A model generated the notes under the pieces. That model did not search any database. It was not told the DNA's origin and worked only from the letters and a program-made list of their open reading frames with translations. A stretch of 64,000 nucleotides of DNA, taken from positions 1 through 64,000 of the forward strand of contig JAKSZP010010635.1 of the NCBI GenBank assembly GCA_022478985.1. The letters are read 5' to 3'. The translations under genes were made by a program, and so were the position numbers. The stretch is from Massospora cicadina. Lineage: Eukaryota; Entomophthoromycota; Entomophthoromycetes; Entomophthorales; Entomophthoraceae. Below, in pieces: positions 22,332 to 33,579 of this stretch (the stretch's first letter is position 1; each line of letters opens with the position of its first letter).

Positions 22332-23474
22332 TGTTGGGATTTTTGCCCATATTCCCATCCTGCTAGATTACCTGGTATCACTAGGGGAAAAATTACCTAA
22401 AGCGAAGTGAATTGGAATTTGGCTGACCCAAATTTTGGAGGAACTACGTTCAGAGGATTTTAGGATATTTGTCTGGCCATATCCATTAGGGATTGATCTG
22501 GATGAATACCTAATATCTCATTGGGAAGAGCGGCTGACAAAATAAGGGCATCTGATAGTAATTAACTATCAGGTGTACCAATTGGGATTGGTCAGGTTTC
22601 ATCACTGACTGATTGGGAATGTTTAATGAGTTGTGAGGCGAGTGATGGCACCTGCAACTAGTGAATCAATTTAGTGAAGTGACCTGCCATAATGGGTAAA
22701 AAGTTCTATTATCTAAGCAGGTTGCTAGCCAATTATGGGTGATTCACTTGGATTGAGAGGAAAACGTTAAAATACATTTCTGACCTTTTCCGTTTGAGGT
22801 CTCAAGGATGTCCAACATCAGAATCCTAGTCAGGATGGAGAAGACCATCGCTGCTGAGATGAGGAAGGGTGATTCAACGGGAAAGGCTGCCATTTCAAAG
22901 AAGAGGTGTCAACTGAGGGTTAGAAGGCTGAATCCCCTATAAATTTCCCTAGGATTCACTCTAATAAAAAACAGACATTAGAACAGACAGAAAAACATTA
23001 ATAAAAAACATTATTAGTTTTATTGTAGATTTGGTAATAGTTAGACTATCAGCATCTAGTGTGAATATTCCATCTCAAGGATATTATTGCAGAAGGCATT
23101 AATTGGTAGACTCTCAGAGAAGAGTAGAGATCCAAGCGGGGATCTAGAGATGAAGGGAACCATGGTTAAGGGATTGCTGCCGACTGTGTGTTGGGCTATA
23201 GGAGACTGTCACCTGAGGATCTTAACAAAGATCAAGTGGACAGGATTACAGGAAACGAATCCTTAAGAGTACAATATTCAGTATTAATCATAAATACTGG
23301 CTGAAGCGTTGGGCCTGAAAATAATTCTATATCAACTATGGATAATAGTCATCATACTATATCAGATTATATATATTATTACAGCGTGAGGTGCATGAGG
23401 AAATCAAACCTGTGCAGTAGAAAGATTACTAGGGTTGACCTCCAATAATCAACCCAACGGAGTAAATTTTTACA
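22332..23474 (+). repeat. G2 3' LTR
   Basis: The copy of 13961-15097, starting TGTTGGGATTTTTGCC and ending TTTTTACA, followed directly by the CTGTT duplication at 23475-23479. Confidence 0.95.
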
Positions 23475-23479
23475 CTGTT

Positions 23480-24270
23480 CTAAAAACAATCACACATTGG
23501 TCTTCTTCACTACAATAGAAGTTCATCCTTTCTCCCCTGCGACATTGAAAATGGGAATTCAGCCCAATACACTAGCTCACATAAGAATTAAACAGATTTA
23601 ATTAGAATATTTATTTTATCTTTATATTTTTAAAGAAAATCTCCCTTATAAATACGTTTCTCTTCCTATAATTTTATATTTATGTATTTTTTCTATGCTC
23701 TTATACCTTAATATTTATCTTTTTCAAATCCAGTACTTTAATTATTTACTATGAACCCTATTCACAATATGACCATTAGTGATTTTTATTGCATATGTGT
23801 CTCTTACCAACTTCAACAATTTCAGATTGTCATATTCTTAGTTCATTTACCTGAGTCTGACAATTAATCCGTCTGGTATCATAGTAAGAGACCTTATTAC
23901 TAATTATCAGTTATTGTGAAAAGATCACTAGTTATTATTTAATAAAACTGGTATTAGAATTACTTGCTGTGCCTAATGTTCAAATTAATTGTGTTGAAAG
24001 ATCATAAAATTATCCCTAAATGGTATAGAACAGAATTAAAATTGGTATCATCAAGCACTGATATATCTAAATTAGTGCATTATTAGGGTTTTTAACTTTT
24101 TAACCAGCTGACTAGCATAAGGACAAGAAGCTTCTTCAATTATATTTAAATTGATTCTAAGCATTTAGCTTTTGCTTTTAAGACTTTATTTATTTTTTTG
24201 TAGTTGAGGTTTAGTAGTGGATCTCTTTTCTTCTAAAGTAGGTCTGATGCATTTATTCCCTCTTGGAAGA
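23480..24270. other. AT-rich degenerate sequence (G3 interior)
   Basis: No gene is recognisable. It continues the G3 sequence interrupted by G2. A stretch at about 23870-23990 (GGTATCATAGTAAGAGACC) resembles the G5 LTR at about 44363-44400, so part of it may be old LTR. Confidence 0.3.
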
Positions 24271-25630
24271 TGTCTGGTGGAATGAGGTTTTCTGTAAGAC
24301 TATATTGTTCCATATCTAGACTGCTGATTATTTTCTTACCTCCTTTCCAGCTTTATTCACTTGAAAATGAGCAATATTCAAATGCTTTTTGGACTTCTTC
24401 CCCTGACCTTGGGAGGCAAAATGTCCAGCTACTTCACATTTATGAAGCATTTCTGGGATTTATCCATCCAGTTTGGCACATCTGGGGTTTTCTAAACTGT
24501 CTTTTTTCTAAAAAATTATTAATGTCACTGAATTTCCATATATCCTTATCTCAATTAATAGGTACATATTTGGGAGATAAATTAGGTGCATTAAATGTTA
24601 AGCCTAAATTTTCAGATAAACCACCATATGCAAAAATGGCACATTTATTTCCAATTTCAAGTACTTAGCTTGGTTTAGGTCTCTGTAGGGCCTAAGAGTC
24701 GTTGCATGGCAATTTAAGAGAAAAGTTAAAAAGTAAATTTTCATCAATATGTATATGTTAAACCTGATAAAAATGGTCAGCAAAATTGGCTATGGTCTCA
24801 TCTTTGTTAAGCTTTATAACCATAAAATAGTTTTTTGCTAGCCAGCCTTTTAGGGCTCCTGAACTCATTGATGATTGCACCCTTGGATCATCATTCATCC
24901 AATTATCCCCATTTGGATGAGGCAACACCAGATTTGACAATCATTGCTTAAACAGTTTATAATGTCACCACATTCTTACGCTCACCAAATTGAAACATCA
25001 TCATTTTACAAAAGGCAAAAGAGGGCAAAAGTGTCCTGGCAAAATATAGGTAGTTTTGGTGTAGTTTAAAATTCTGCAGTCACTACTGTGAAAAAGGTAC
25101 CTAATCAATATCCCTCCTGACCACTGAAGTATCAAAGAGAGTCTTTTCTAAAAGTGCTGCGACAACCACAGGCATATTTCTTTGGGACTTTAAGTTCCCC
25201 AAAAAACTTCCTTGTCTAATTTTGTCAGCTACATATGCCTCCATTTGAGTGCAGTTGCACTTTTAATCTTAGGTTCTGTAACCACTTTAAGATTTTCTAC
25301 ACATTGTTCTGGAGCTGACATAACTGATCTTTACCTATCTCCCAAGAAGCGTTATGAACATTAACTTCTTAATTACCTCAGTTTCCTTCCCCTTGAAAAA
25401 GGTGACATTTATGTACAGTAACATTGACCTTTATGACCTGCTCTATTTCTTTCTTGTCTTTTGTAACTTGATATTCCAAAGGAGTAAGATTAGATTGTTA
25501 CATCAAATTCAATATATTATTATTCACCATCTACAGTTCATCCACAGCAACTGAAGTTTGGTCTTATGGACATATCATTGATGAATCTAATGTGTCATTT
25601 ATCTATAAAAACTCAACTACCTTTGCTTGA
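24270..25630 (-). pseudogene. G3 gag remnant and primer-binding region
   Basis: On the minus strand 24940-24758 reads MSNLVLPHPNGDNWMNDDP and YFMVIKLNKDETIANFADHF, matching G2 gag at 15790-15960. A broken knuckle near 24460-24410 reads KCEVAGHFAS. At 25603-25628 the sequence CTCAACTACCTTTGCTTGAG resembles the reversed primer-binding region of G1 (10961-10986), so the LTR should start just to its right. RT and integrase are missing, so G3 is internally deleted or scattered. Confidence 0.6.
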
Positions 25631-25631
25631 G

Positions 25632-25769
25632 AACCTAATGTAACCTTTTTTAGGTTTTAATGCAAAGTTCATTTGTGATTGAGAAAAATATCAGTAAAAT
25701 ATGGTGGTAGCTATTATAAGACAATTATCCATTTATTTTCTAATAATCTATGGTATTATTTTTTCTGTT
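25632..25769 (-). repeat. G3 LTR-like repeat, copy 2, segment 1
   Basis: It begins beside the primer-binding remnant and matches the start of copy 1 at 12465. It is interrupted by G4 and resumes at 33148. Confidence 0.5.
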
Positions 25770-26524
25770 TGGCTTGCTTTTTTTACTCAATAGTGCTATT
25801 CCTAAGAAGCCTGATAGTCAATACTTAAAGCTTTCTAGAATGCATGACAAGTATTTTACTTGTTTTAAAGGGTGTCAAGTCACCGCTTATGTCCCATCAT
25901 CTAGAGTATCTGTTCCATGGTAAGTACAGTGAAATTGTACTTGTTAAAGTTAAGTATTAAAGCGAAATATAGAATTAATGTTATAACTGTAGTGTATTCT
26001 AAAATAAGGGGTTTCTATGTCACATTAACAATATGAACCTCAAAAGGAACAAAAAAATAGATAGTAGAGGGTAATATGGATGGGAGCTCTTGTTTATGCG
26101 GTGCATTTCAGATGGTATCATGCCTTTATAGCATATTTATGATAGAATATAATTGTATGTTGAATGTACCAAGTTGAATGAGACTTGGTATCTCTTAGTT
26201 CAAATGTTTGGCAGGTCTTTTATTCTTACCCTATTTTGAATTAATCTTAACTTACTGACTCATTTGCCACCTTGAGTATTGATCAACTGAGATTGGATGA
26301 TCCTTCATTTTCAGTAGGTAGGGCTTCAACTCAGGGTATCTTAGGCTTGAATTAATATGACAGAATTTTCCTAGTATCCTTTCAAGCCTTACCATCTTTT
26401 AATTTTGTATGATTAAAAATTGTAACTTTTTTGATCCTTTCTCAGGTCTAGTTTTTTAATTCTGTTATGGGAGCTATATGGTCAATATTTTTCCCCATCT
26501 TTTCTGATATCTTGATATCTGACA
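25770..26524 (-). repeat. G4 3' LTR
   Basis: Aligns with 32406-33147. The clearest block is CAGATGGTATCATGCC with AGCATATTTATGATAG (about 26108-26146) against 32732-32770. Confidence 0.75.
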
Positions 26525-27900
26525 TACTCCCTCCAGAAAATGGCAATTAAAGTACTGAAATAAAGATCAGCTATGCGCTCAGTTGAAATCTATACCAGTT
26601 TCTAAGGAATTGATTAATTATTTATCTCTTCATTTTTAGGGTATAGCATATGGCCCATCCCACATGGAATCTAATTTTTTCCTTGGGGTTCTATATGATT
26701 GTGATAGTACAAGACTAAAACCAAAATATCTAAGGCAGGTTAAGGTTGGAGAGATTTGTTTGGTGCTTGGCTTTATTGTTTAACTGTCTTGGCTAGGTTT
26801 GTCATTACCTCTGACCAAGGATAATTATTTTTATGTGCTAATCATTTTTAGCTATTTTAAGGCTAATTGGTATTATCACTGGTAAATTCACAAACTAAAA
26901 AAGCAGTGATTTAAGGTATTTGGGAGATATTGGCCCCAGTGTAATGGATTGGTAGTGTCCATCTTTCTTCATATTATAACTATTGTTCCATACGCTCTCT
27001 ACATTCCTATTAATTGATGAGTTCTAAGGTGTTGAAAATAGTTTAGGATTTCACATGCTCATAGCTAAGATCCTTACAACTCTTAAAGTAAAGTGCTTCC
27101 CATTGCCTCATAGCAGTATCTTTGGGCAGTCATGCCTAGTGTACATGTTTTGGTAAAATATTAGTGGTATCCTTGAATTTCTATGTAGGAATGTTGATTG
27201 CTTTAACCACTTATGCGATGATCAATCAAAACTAGAATGTATGGTTTACCTCATGTGGATTTATATTGTGGATCTTACGACATCTAAACTGATGATATAA
27301 AAACAGCAGTTGAGGGTTCATAGCCTGATACTTGTACTTCACCTTATGCGACGTCTTTTTTTAAAAATTCTCAAACTTCTAAGATGGCCACTACAGAGAC
27401 CAGTATTCCTTACCAATAGTACAAATCCTTGATCCATTTGAAAGTTTTCCTAGCTCCTCTATGTTCTAAAACTATTGTGGGTTTTCATTATATTTGGCAC
27501 CTATCTCAAAGGACATGAATAAGGTCGCCAGTATGTTCTAAATTCCTTTTATATAGTAATCCAATGTGTACTTTGATACTTTGGGAATGTCGGCTTAAAA
27601 TCCTTTGAACTGATTTACACAAATCCTCCCATTAGTCTCCATTCATGAGTAGATTGTGTAATATTTCAGCTTCACTATTAACCAAATGTAGTAGGGGAAA
27701 ACTGGTCAATCCATCCATGTTCATGTACTTCATTCCAGCTTGATGGACTATACTTATGTATAGTGCTGTAGTTTGAAAGCTTATTGGCTTGTCTTTCTTT
27801 CATATATTCATTACTTATGCTTTTTAAAGATTTGTGTTATTGGTAGCAACTTTTTTTGTTTATACTTTACAAGAAGGTCCAGAAAATTTTCACTGCAAGA
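26525..27900 (-). pseudogene. G4 integrase region, badly decayed
   Basis: From its place between RNase H and the 3' LTR this should be integrase. No open frame above 60 codons exists and I could not identify the catalytic triad with confidence. Confidence 0.35.
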
Positions 27901-28950
27901 AAACAGTTAAGCTTTCTTTCTTCATGACGCTGTAATTTTGCTCAGCTTTTTAAAAATACTTATGTAATAGGAAACCAGATGTTTAATGCCTTCATTATCC
28001 AGTTGTGATATGTTGATCAAAGCTTTGTCATAAGCTTCTGTAAACAGAATAAATGTCTTCCCGTAGTCCAGACGTTGTAGAATTTGTCTTTTTTCAAAAA
28101 AGACTTAGATTTTTAAATGAATTTCTTTACTCTAATACAGCCATGAAAGGGGTATTTTGTCAAGCACAGGGACAATAGGTTCGGCAAGTAGAGATTTTAT
28201 AGATAAGATTGATGGAAATACCCATCTTTTCTAAGAATTCCTGTTTATCTCAGAGGCTCTACATCTCAGGTAACTTGTAGATTTCTCCAACCTTATTGCA
28301 CATGGGTTAATTTCCTTCTATTAATATGAAATTTCCTAAAAGTTCCAGTTCCTGTTGAGAAAATGTACACTTTGCAGATTTTAATTTAGAGTAGTTTTCT
28401 CTCAACCATTTGAAATATGATTTGAGGTTGTTTAGATAATTGGTAAAGGCTTTAGAAACATAGTTATGTCATCTAGGCATATTATCACACAGCTTGTTTT
28501 GAGATCTTGCAAGTTGTTATCCATCTTGATTAAATGAGTCAAGTGTATTGCATAATCCCTGGGGGAGCAGGGCAGGCTGGAAAATCCTTTTTTACATGTC
28601 AAAGCGCATTTTTCTTGGTCTTTGTTCGGCAGATCCTTCTGACAATAGCTTCTGGAAAGGTGCATTGCAGAGAAATTGAGCCAGAGAGTTGGTCAGAGCA
28701 TCATTATTATATTTAGATTAAATAGCTATCCTTCTTAGGGAGGCTGTTGTGCTTTTTATAATACATCATTGTTCTATGACCACCATTTTTATTCTTTATA
28801 GTAACTTAGGGCGATCATAGACTATGGGAGAGAATAAGTAAGCAAACATCCAATTATTGCATAAGAATAGTCTTCATATATTGCTCATTTTCCTTTGACT
28901 TCCTATATGGGGGACTAATAAAATAAGGGTCAATCTCCTATGTCAATACT
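27900..28950 (-). pseudogene. G4 reverse transcriptase and RNase H
   Basis: Minus-strand 28665-28432 reads KDLPNKDQEKCALTCKKGFS and then DLKTSCVIICLDDITMF. The CLDD is the RT catalytic box, and the order matches G2 (DLPAEDQEKCAII then VFLDDINVF). RNase H at about 28080-28020 reads LDYGKTFILFTEAYDKALI, with TEAY in place of TDAS. The rest is frameshifted. Confidence 0.75.
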
Positions 28951-29499
28951 ATGTGTCCATTCTTTCATGTGGACATAGTCAACATCTAACGTAAAGAAAA
29001 CTTTTTTAGACCTAAAGTAGTTGGTGAATTATTTTTCAAGTTCCTCCAGATTTATCTTGGTAAATATTTGGACTTATAGGAAAGTGAAAACTTAAAATTT
29101 TTGACGGGTAGGCCAAAATCAAGGTGAGTCCTAATAAAAAGTAACTTGTAAGTTTAATTGATAGGAACTAAATTAACTTTCCCTATCTCTTGATGCTTCT
29201 TGACTAAGATTTCTTGGTTGGTTAGGTTTCCAAGTAATAACTCGATAGGACGCTAATAAGCTGGGTTTAGTACTCCTGGTAAAGCTCTTGGTTCAAACCT
29301 ACTTAATCTTTTGACTATAGTAATATTAGCAAGCAGTTTAGGGGTATACTCAGGGTTATGTTAGTGGATCTCACTCTTTGTTATCTTGATTTAGTTTTAC
29401 TTACTCAGCCATAAAATGATATGTCTTCCGCTGCTTCTACTGAGACAGGTCGCGTTTTCTGTATTTCTTCCGGAGGTAGAATATTGCTAAGATAAGCGG

Positions 29500-29800
29500 A
29501 AAAAAGGTAAGTAACCAGATAATAGTAATCCTTCTTTCTGGAGACATTATTATCCAATACAATCGAAAATCATAGTTAAAGAGTGATAAGAATCCTACTT
29601 TCAAATAGTGACTCCTTCATATTTTGTCCATAAACTGCGTCCTATAAGTATATCATACTGGTTATTGTTCAATGCAACTGTGGGAGTGGAGAAAACTAAC
29701 TTGCCAAATAGGTTCTGAAGTACAAATATGAACCTATTGCCTTGGCGCTTTTTGGACTGGCGGTGTAGTATCATTGAGATTATTTAAGGTCAGAGGAAAG
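29500..29800 (-). pseudogene. G4 protease fragment
   Basis: The minus-strand reading gives TVALNNNQYDILIGRSLWTK, matching the G2 protease segment QNYDILIRTEFLQK. The active-site segment is not readable. 28950-29500 is the degenerate protease/RT linker. Confidence 0.6.
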
Positions 29801-32390
29801 CTTAATTTTCTTAATATGGGATGAGATAACATTTATAGGGGATCCTGTATATAAGATAGCCATAAAATGGACATTCTAAATTATCATTTCTACTTTATTA
29901 ATAGTTCCTATAAGCTTTTGCGCAAGGCTAACACCTCTTTAGAATGTTTCATTGCATTGAGATTTTAGGCAGTCTCATGGTACTTCTTCTTAATCTTCAG
30001 TAGACTGTGAATGCTCAAGATAGCCCGGTCAATAAAGCAAGGTATTTATCAGCATCACTGGCTTTATCTTTTACTTCGGGGAAACTGATAACTTTTCTGA
30101 GGTAAGTACCTTCAGTAACCTGGCCATCATTAATATTTTTGGCATTCAAGCGTTCTGAAATGGTGAACTCAGAAGGTGAACATAATACAATAATTTGTGC
30201 CCTCATAACCGCTTCAGAGTCATCAATGGAATAATTCTCATTACATTAAAGATAAGTGATTGGCAATGTTTTGCTTCCAAGTACTTTAGGGCATTTAGCC
30301 TTAGAGGCACCTTTCATAAGATGACCCTCCTTTTCAATGCTTGGCAAGGGCATGAATATTCTTAAAACATATATCTTTAGTATGTTTGTTATAAATGCAG
30401 TAGTTAAATCTTGGCTTCTCCTCCTTATTAGGCTTCACTTCCTCTATGGTATACACTTAAAGTTTTGGAAGGCCTTTTAGGAGGTCTCTGGCTTGTACAT
30501 ATCAACCACATCGAGAAGGGCTTCCTTGATGTATTAGATGTAATTGAATCTTCATTTGACAGATGTGATGTTCATGGCTAGGCTGGGGTTACTATGTAAA
30601 CCAGAAACGACGGTGGCTACATCATTGTCCAATATTTATCTTTGAGGTTAATAACGCTTGGGCCATGATATAAAAAAATTATGTAAATTTGACCAGGGTC
30701 TATTTTTGGCATAACGCGTGATTTAATGAGGTCCTGTAACTTTGTACTAAAGCTTTAAATGGACTTTAATTCTTTGATAGCACTTCCTTCACTTCTCTCC
30801 AGGTATGCAGGTCATTCAATTGAGGCACCATAACCTTTTGATTCATACAGCTTAAATAAGACAAAATATGCTTACTATCATTGATGATCAATTTCACCTT
30901 CCATTGCAGTTAAATATAAATGTAGAGGAATGAGACGATGCTCACTTCTCCAGGTTAAAACTTGTCCTTAAAAGTAGGTTTAGAGGTAGTTTTCCCAATC
31001 CTGTAACGATGTGCAATCTGGGAGCTTCAGATTCGGTAATCTCTGTACATGTGTTGTCTGTTCAACTTGAAGCATGAGTCAATTTATTTGATCTTGTAAA
31101 GGGTTGAAATTGCTCCATTTCCTCCAGGTTAACCTTGGATTAACATACAGAAGATTACTTATTCTCTTGTGAACAACTTTATCATTATTTAAGCTCTTAA
31201 TGCAATGTCCAGATAGTGAACTTGTTGATAAATAGATGAGTGGTATTTTCACAAAGCTTGTTCTAATCCTCTTTAATTTGATCTGTTGATTTAAATCCTT
31301 CTCAATCTCATTGCATATAGTGCTCTGAGAAGGCTTGTAAGTCTTTAGCTTTCAAATTTTTTAAGCGTGTTCCAGCGTTTCTCAGCATATTTAGGTGATG
31401 GTAGACTTGGATAATGTCTATCAACTGGGTGATTTGCCTCTCATATCAGTCTCCAAATTTGCTGAGTTACTTAGTAATGAAAAGAGTAGAAGCCTTATCA
31501 CACGGGATGCCAGATCTTGCTCAACATGAGCCACTCAGGAAATATTAAGCTACTAAAGATGTCTCAGATTTGATGGGCCTTCAAATCATGAATTCGTCGT
31601 AGGGCTTGCTCTAGCTGGGACTTTATGAGGGTGCTATGTTCTTCTTATGGCGGCTAGTAGAAGCTTGAGCCACCATTTCTCCATGAACTTCAATACCGTG
31701 TCTTTGGAACTCTTGTGCAAATATGTCATAAAGTATTTTGATATTCTCACTTGACACCAATATGTTCTTTTGAGGAAGCTTCTTGGATCCCTCCGCATAC
31801 TTTATATCACCAAAATCAATAGTCCCGTTTTATTTATAAAGATGAATGATTTAGGAATAATTTGCTTCAATCATATGGCAGACGTCCCCTATACTTTGTG
31901 ATGCTAGATTATATACCTATTCATTAGCAATCCACAGGACCCCTTGGGTGATAATATGATGTTGAAATTACTCCCTATTTTTTTAAATGCGCAATATTTA
32001 TACCACTTGTTGTGAAAATCACAGGATATAGCAATATAGATCGGTACTTGATCCATAGCTCTATGGGTGAGCACTAGATAACTATAGGTTCATGAAAGTC
32101 CTGTCCAAGGAGAATGTACATTTACAGCTGAATCTTTCTACAGGATTAATGATACCACGAAGTGAGTCTCAAATTACTTCATTGGAAATCCATGTTAGAT
32201 GACAATGTTCAGGAATCTCCATAGGTTTTCTTAATATTATAGAATTTAAATGATGTGTGGACTTACCATTTGGTCATCTTCTTCACCATTTCCATTATGT
32301 ACCCAGCGGGTGACACTATCAAACAGTTTATCATCCATGGTGTGATCAGTTAGATGCAGGTAACGTTAAGCATTACATGAGCCCTTGTAG
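29800..32390 (-). pseudogene. G4 gag region, badly decayed
   Basis: A 63-codon frame at 30206-30015 (SEFTISERLNAKNINDGQ) and a knuckle-like stretch near 30400-30380 (YCIYNKHTKDIC) mark gag/pol linker sequence. The rest up to the primer-binding region is frameshifted, with no other recognisable motif. Confidence 0.45.
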
Positions 32391-32403
32391 CAAGCGCCAG
32401 CCT
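32378..32403 (-). other. G4 primer-binding site, diverged
   Basis: The minus-strand TGGCGCTTGCTACAAGGG next to the right LTR corresponds to the G1/G2 site TGGTGCTCACTACAGGGG with 4 changes. The same primer tRNA was probably used. Confidence 0.6.
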
Positions 32404-32405
32404 AT

Positions 32406-33147
32406 TGGGCTTTTGTTTTTGAGCTCGATGGTGCTATTTCTAGCAACCTGACGGTCAGTATTTTCTATATCTAAGACTTACTATAATATTGTTTTTTAGA
32501 AGATGCTAAGTCACATCTTATGTCCCATAAGCTAGATCATTCATCCTATAATAAGTACAGTGAGATGGACTTGTGAAGTCAAGCATCAAAACGATATAGA
32601 TTTGACAATGTAACTTATTGTAATATAAATTAGGGATTTTATATGTCACTATTAACAATATTTTTCTCAAGTATTAGTTGAAAGTATTTGAGGGTAAATC
32701 TGGATGGGAGGCTCTTTTTCATGCGATGCATTTCAGATGGTATAATGCCTTTGTAGCATATTTATGATAGGATATAATTCTATGTTGAATGTACCAAGTT
32801 AAATGAGACTTGGTATCTCTTAGTTCAAATCTTGGGCAGATTCTTGATTCTTACCTTTTTGAGGGTTAATATTAATTTATTGCCTCATGTACCACCTTGT
32901 GTGATAGTCACCTGAAACTTGATGATTTTTTATTTTAATTAGGTAGTATTTCATCTTGGGGTATCTTAGGCCTGATTGATCCACCAAAATTTCCTAGTAT
33001 CAGTTTGAGACTTACCAGCTATCAATTTCTGTATGATTAGCCATTGTAACTTTGTTAACCCCCTTCTTGGGTATAGATGTCAATTTTGTCATGTGAGTCA
33101 AATGATCAAATAATTTCACATCTTGTCCGATATCCTAATATCTGACA
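32406..33147 (-). repeat. G4 5' LTR
   Basis: Direct repeat of 25770-26524, ending TCTGACA at 33141-33147. Confidence 0.75.
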
Positions 33148-33281
33148 CTTTCTTAAGTATTATCCTATGGAAAGGTACTGACAATCTTTTTTTTGTTAAC
33201 TTGGAGGTAATCTGGGCAAGTGAAATTATCCCTTTAACTCTTACACAAAAGTACTGGAACACTAAACTGGTAAAGGAAACT
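33148..33281 (-). repeat. G3 LTR-like repeat, copy 2, segment 2
   Basis: Resumes after G4 and matches copy 1 near 12680-12720. Its last 15 bases, ctggtaaaggaaact (33267-33281), are duplicated at 38515-38529 by the LINE-b insertion. Confidence 0.6.
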
Positions 33282-33579
33282 TCATTTAACTGAGGTAAGC
33301 TGACCAGGGGACAGATATTACCAAATATATGTGAAATTAAGATAATAATTAACAAATATAATAATTGGGCACCCCAGGGTACTCAAGTTACCCCTGTTGC
33401 CAGAGAGGACTGCCAGGTATGGGGGGGTTGGTGCACTGCTCCGAGGGGGTTTCCCCTGCTATGGAGCAGATGTGAAGGAAAGGGTCTGTGTGGAGGAACC
33501 AGAGTGGGAACCATGATTCTATGAGCGCTTTTTGTCTTGGTCTCATATATCCATAGAGCCAGGCTTGGAAGTGCTATAG

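Larger units (their letters stand above)
13961..23474 (+). mobile_element. complete Ty3/gypsy retrotransposon G2
   Basis: A 9.5-kb element, TG...CA, flanked by CTGTT duplications. Order: 5' LTR 13961-15097, primer-binding site 15101-15118, gag 15142-16415, pol (protease, RT, RNase H, integrase) about 16850-20335, about 2 kb of additional DNA with antisense frames (20340-22331), and 3' LTR 22332-23474. The RT core is open for 212 codons, but many other stops exist and the LTRs differ at many sites, so the copy is not recent. It was inserted in the G3 LTR-like repeat. Confidence 0.95.
25770..33147 (-). mobile_element. old degenerate gypsy element G4
   Basis: Two similar direct repeats of about 750 bp (25770-26524 and 32406-33147, both ending TCTGACA) enclose about 5.9 kb with minus-strand gypsy domains in order: gag, protease, RT, RNase H and integrase remnants. 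It is heavily mutated; only short open pieces remain. The left boundary is uncertain by a few bases and no clear target duplication was found. It lies inside the G3 LTR-like repeat, so it is younger than that repeat despite its decay. Confidence 0.78.

Noticed and set aside
24270..24668. 132-codon plus-strand frame
   Set aside because: Low-complexity, hydrophobic and opposite to a recognisable gag remnant with a knuckle on the minus strand. It is the shadow of that gag.
12465..25769. Treating 12465-13960 plus 23480-25769 as one complete LTR element
   Set aside because: The LTR-like ends and a gag remnant are present, but only about 2 kb lies between them and no RT or integrase is seen. I report it only as remains of G3.
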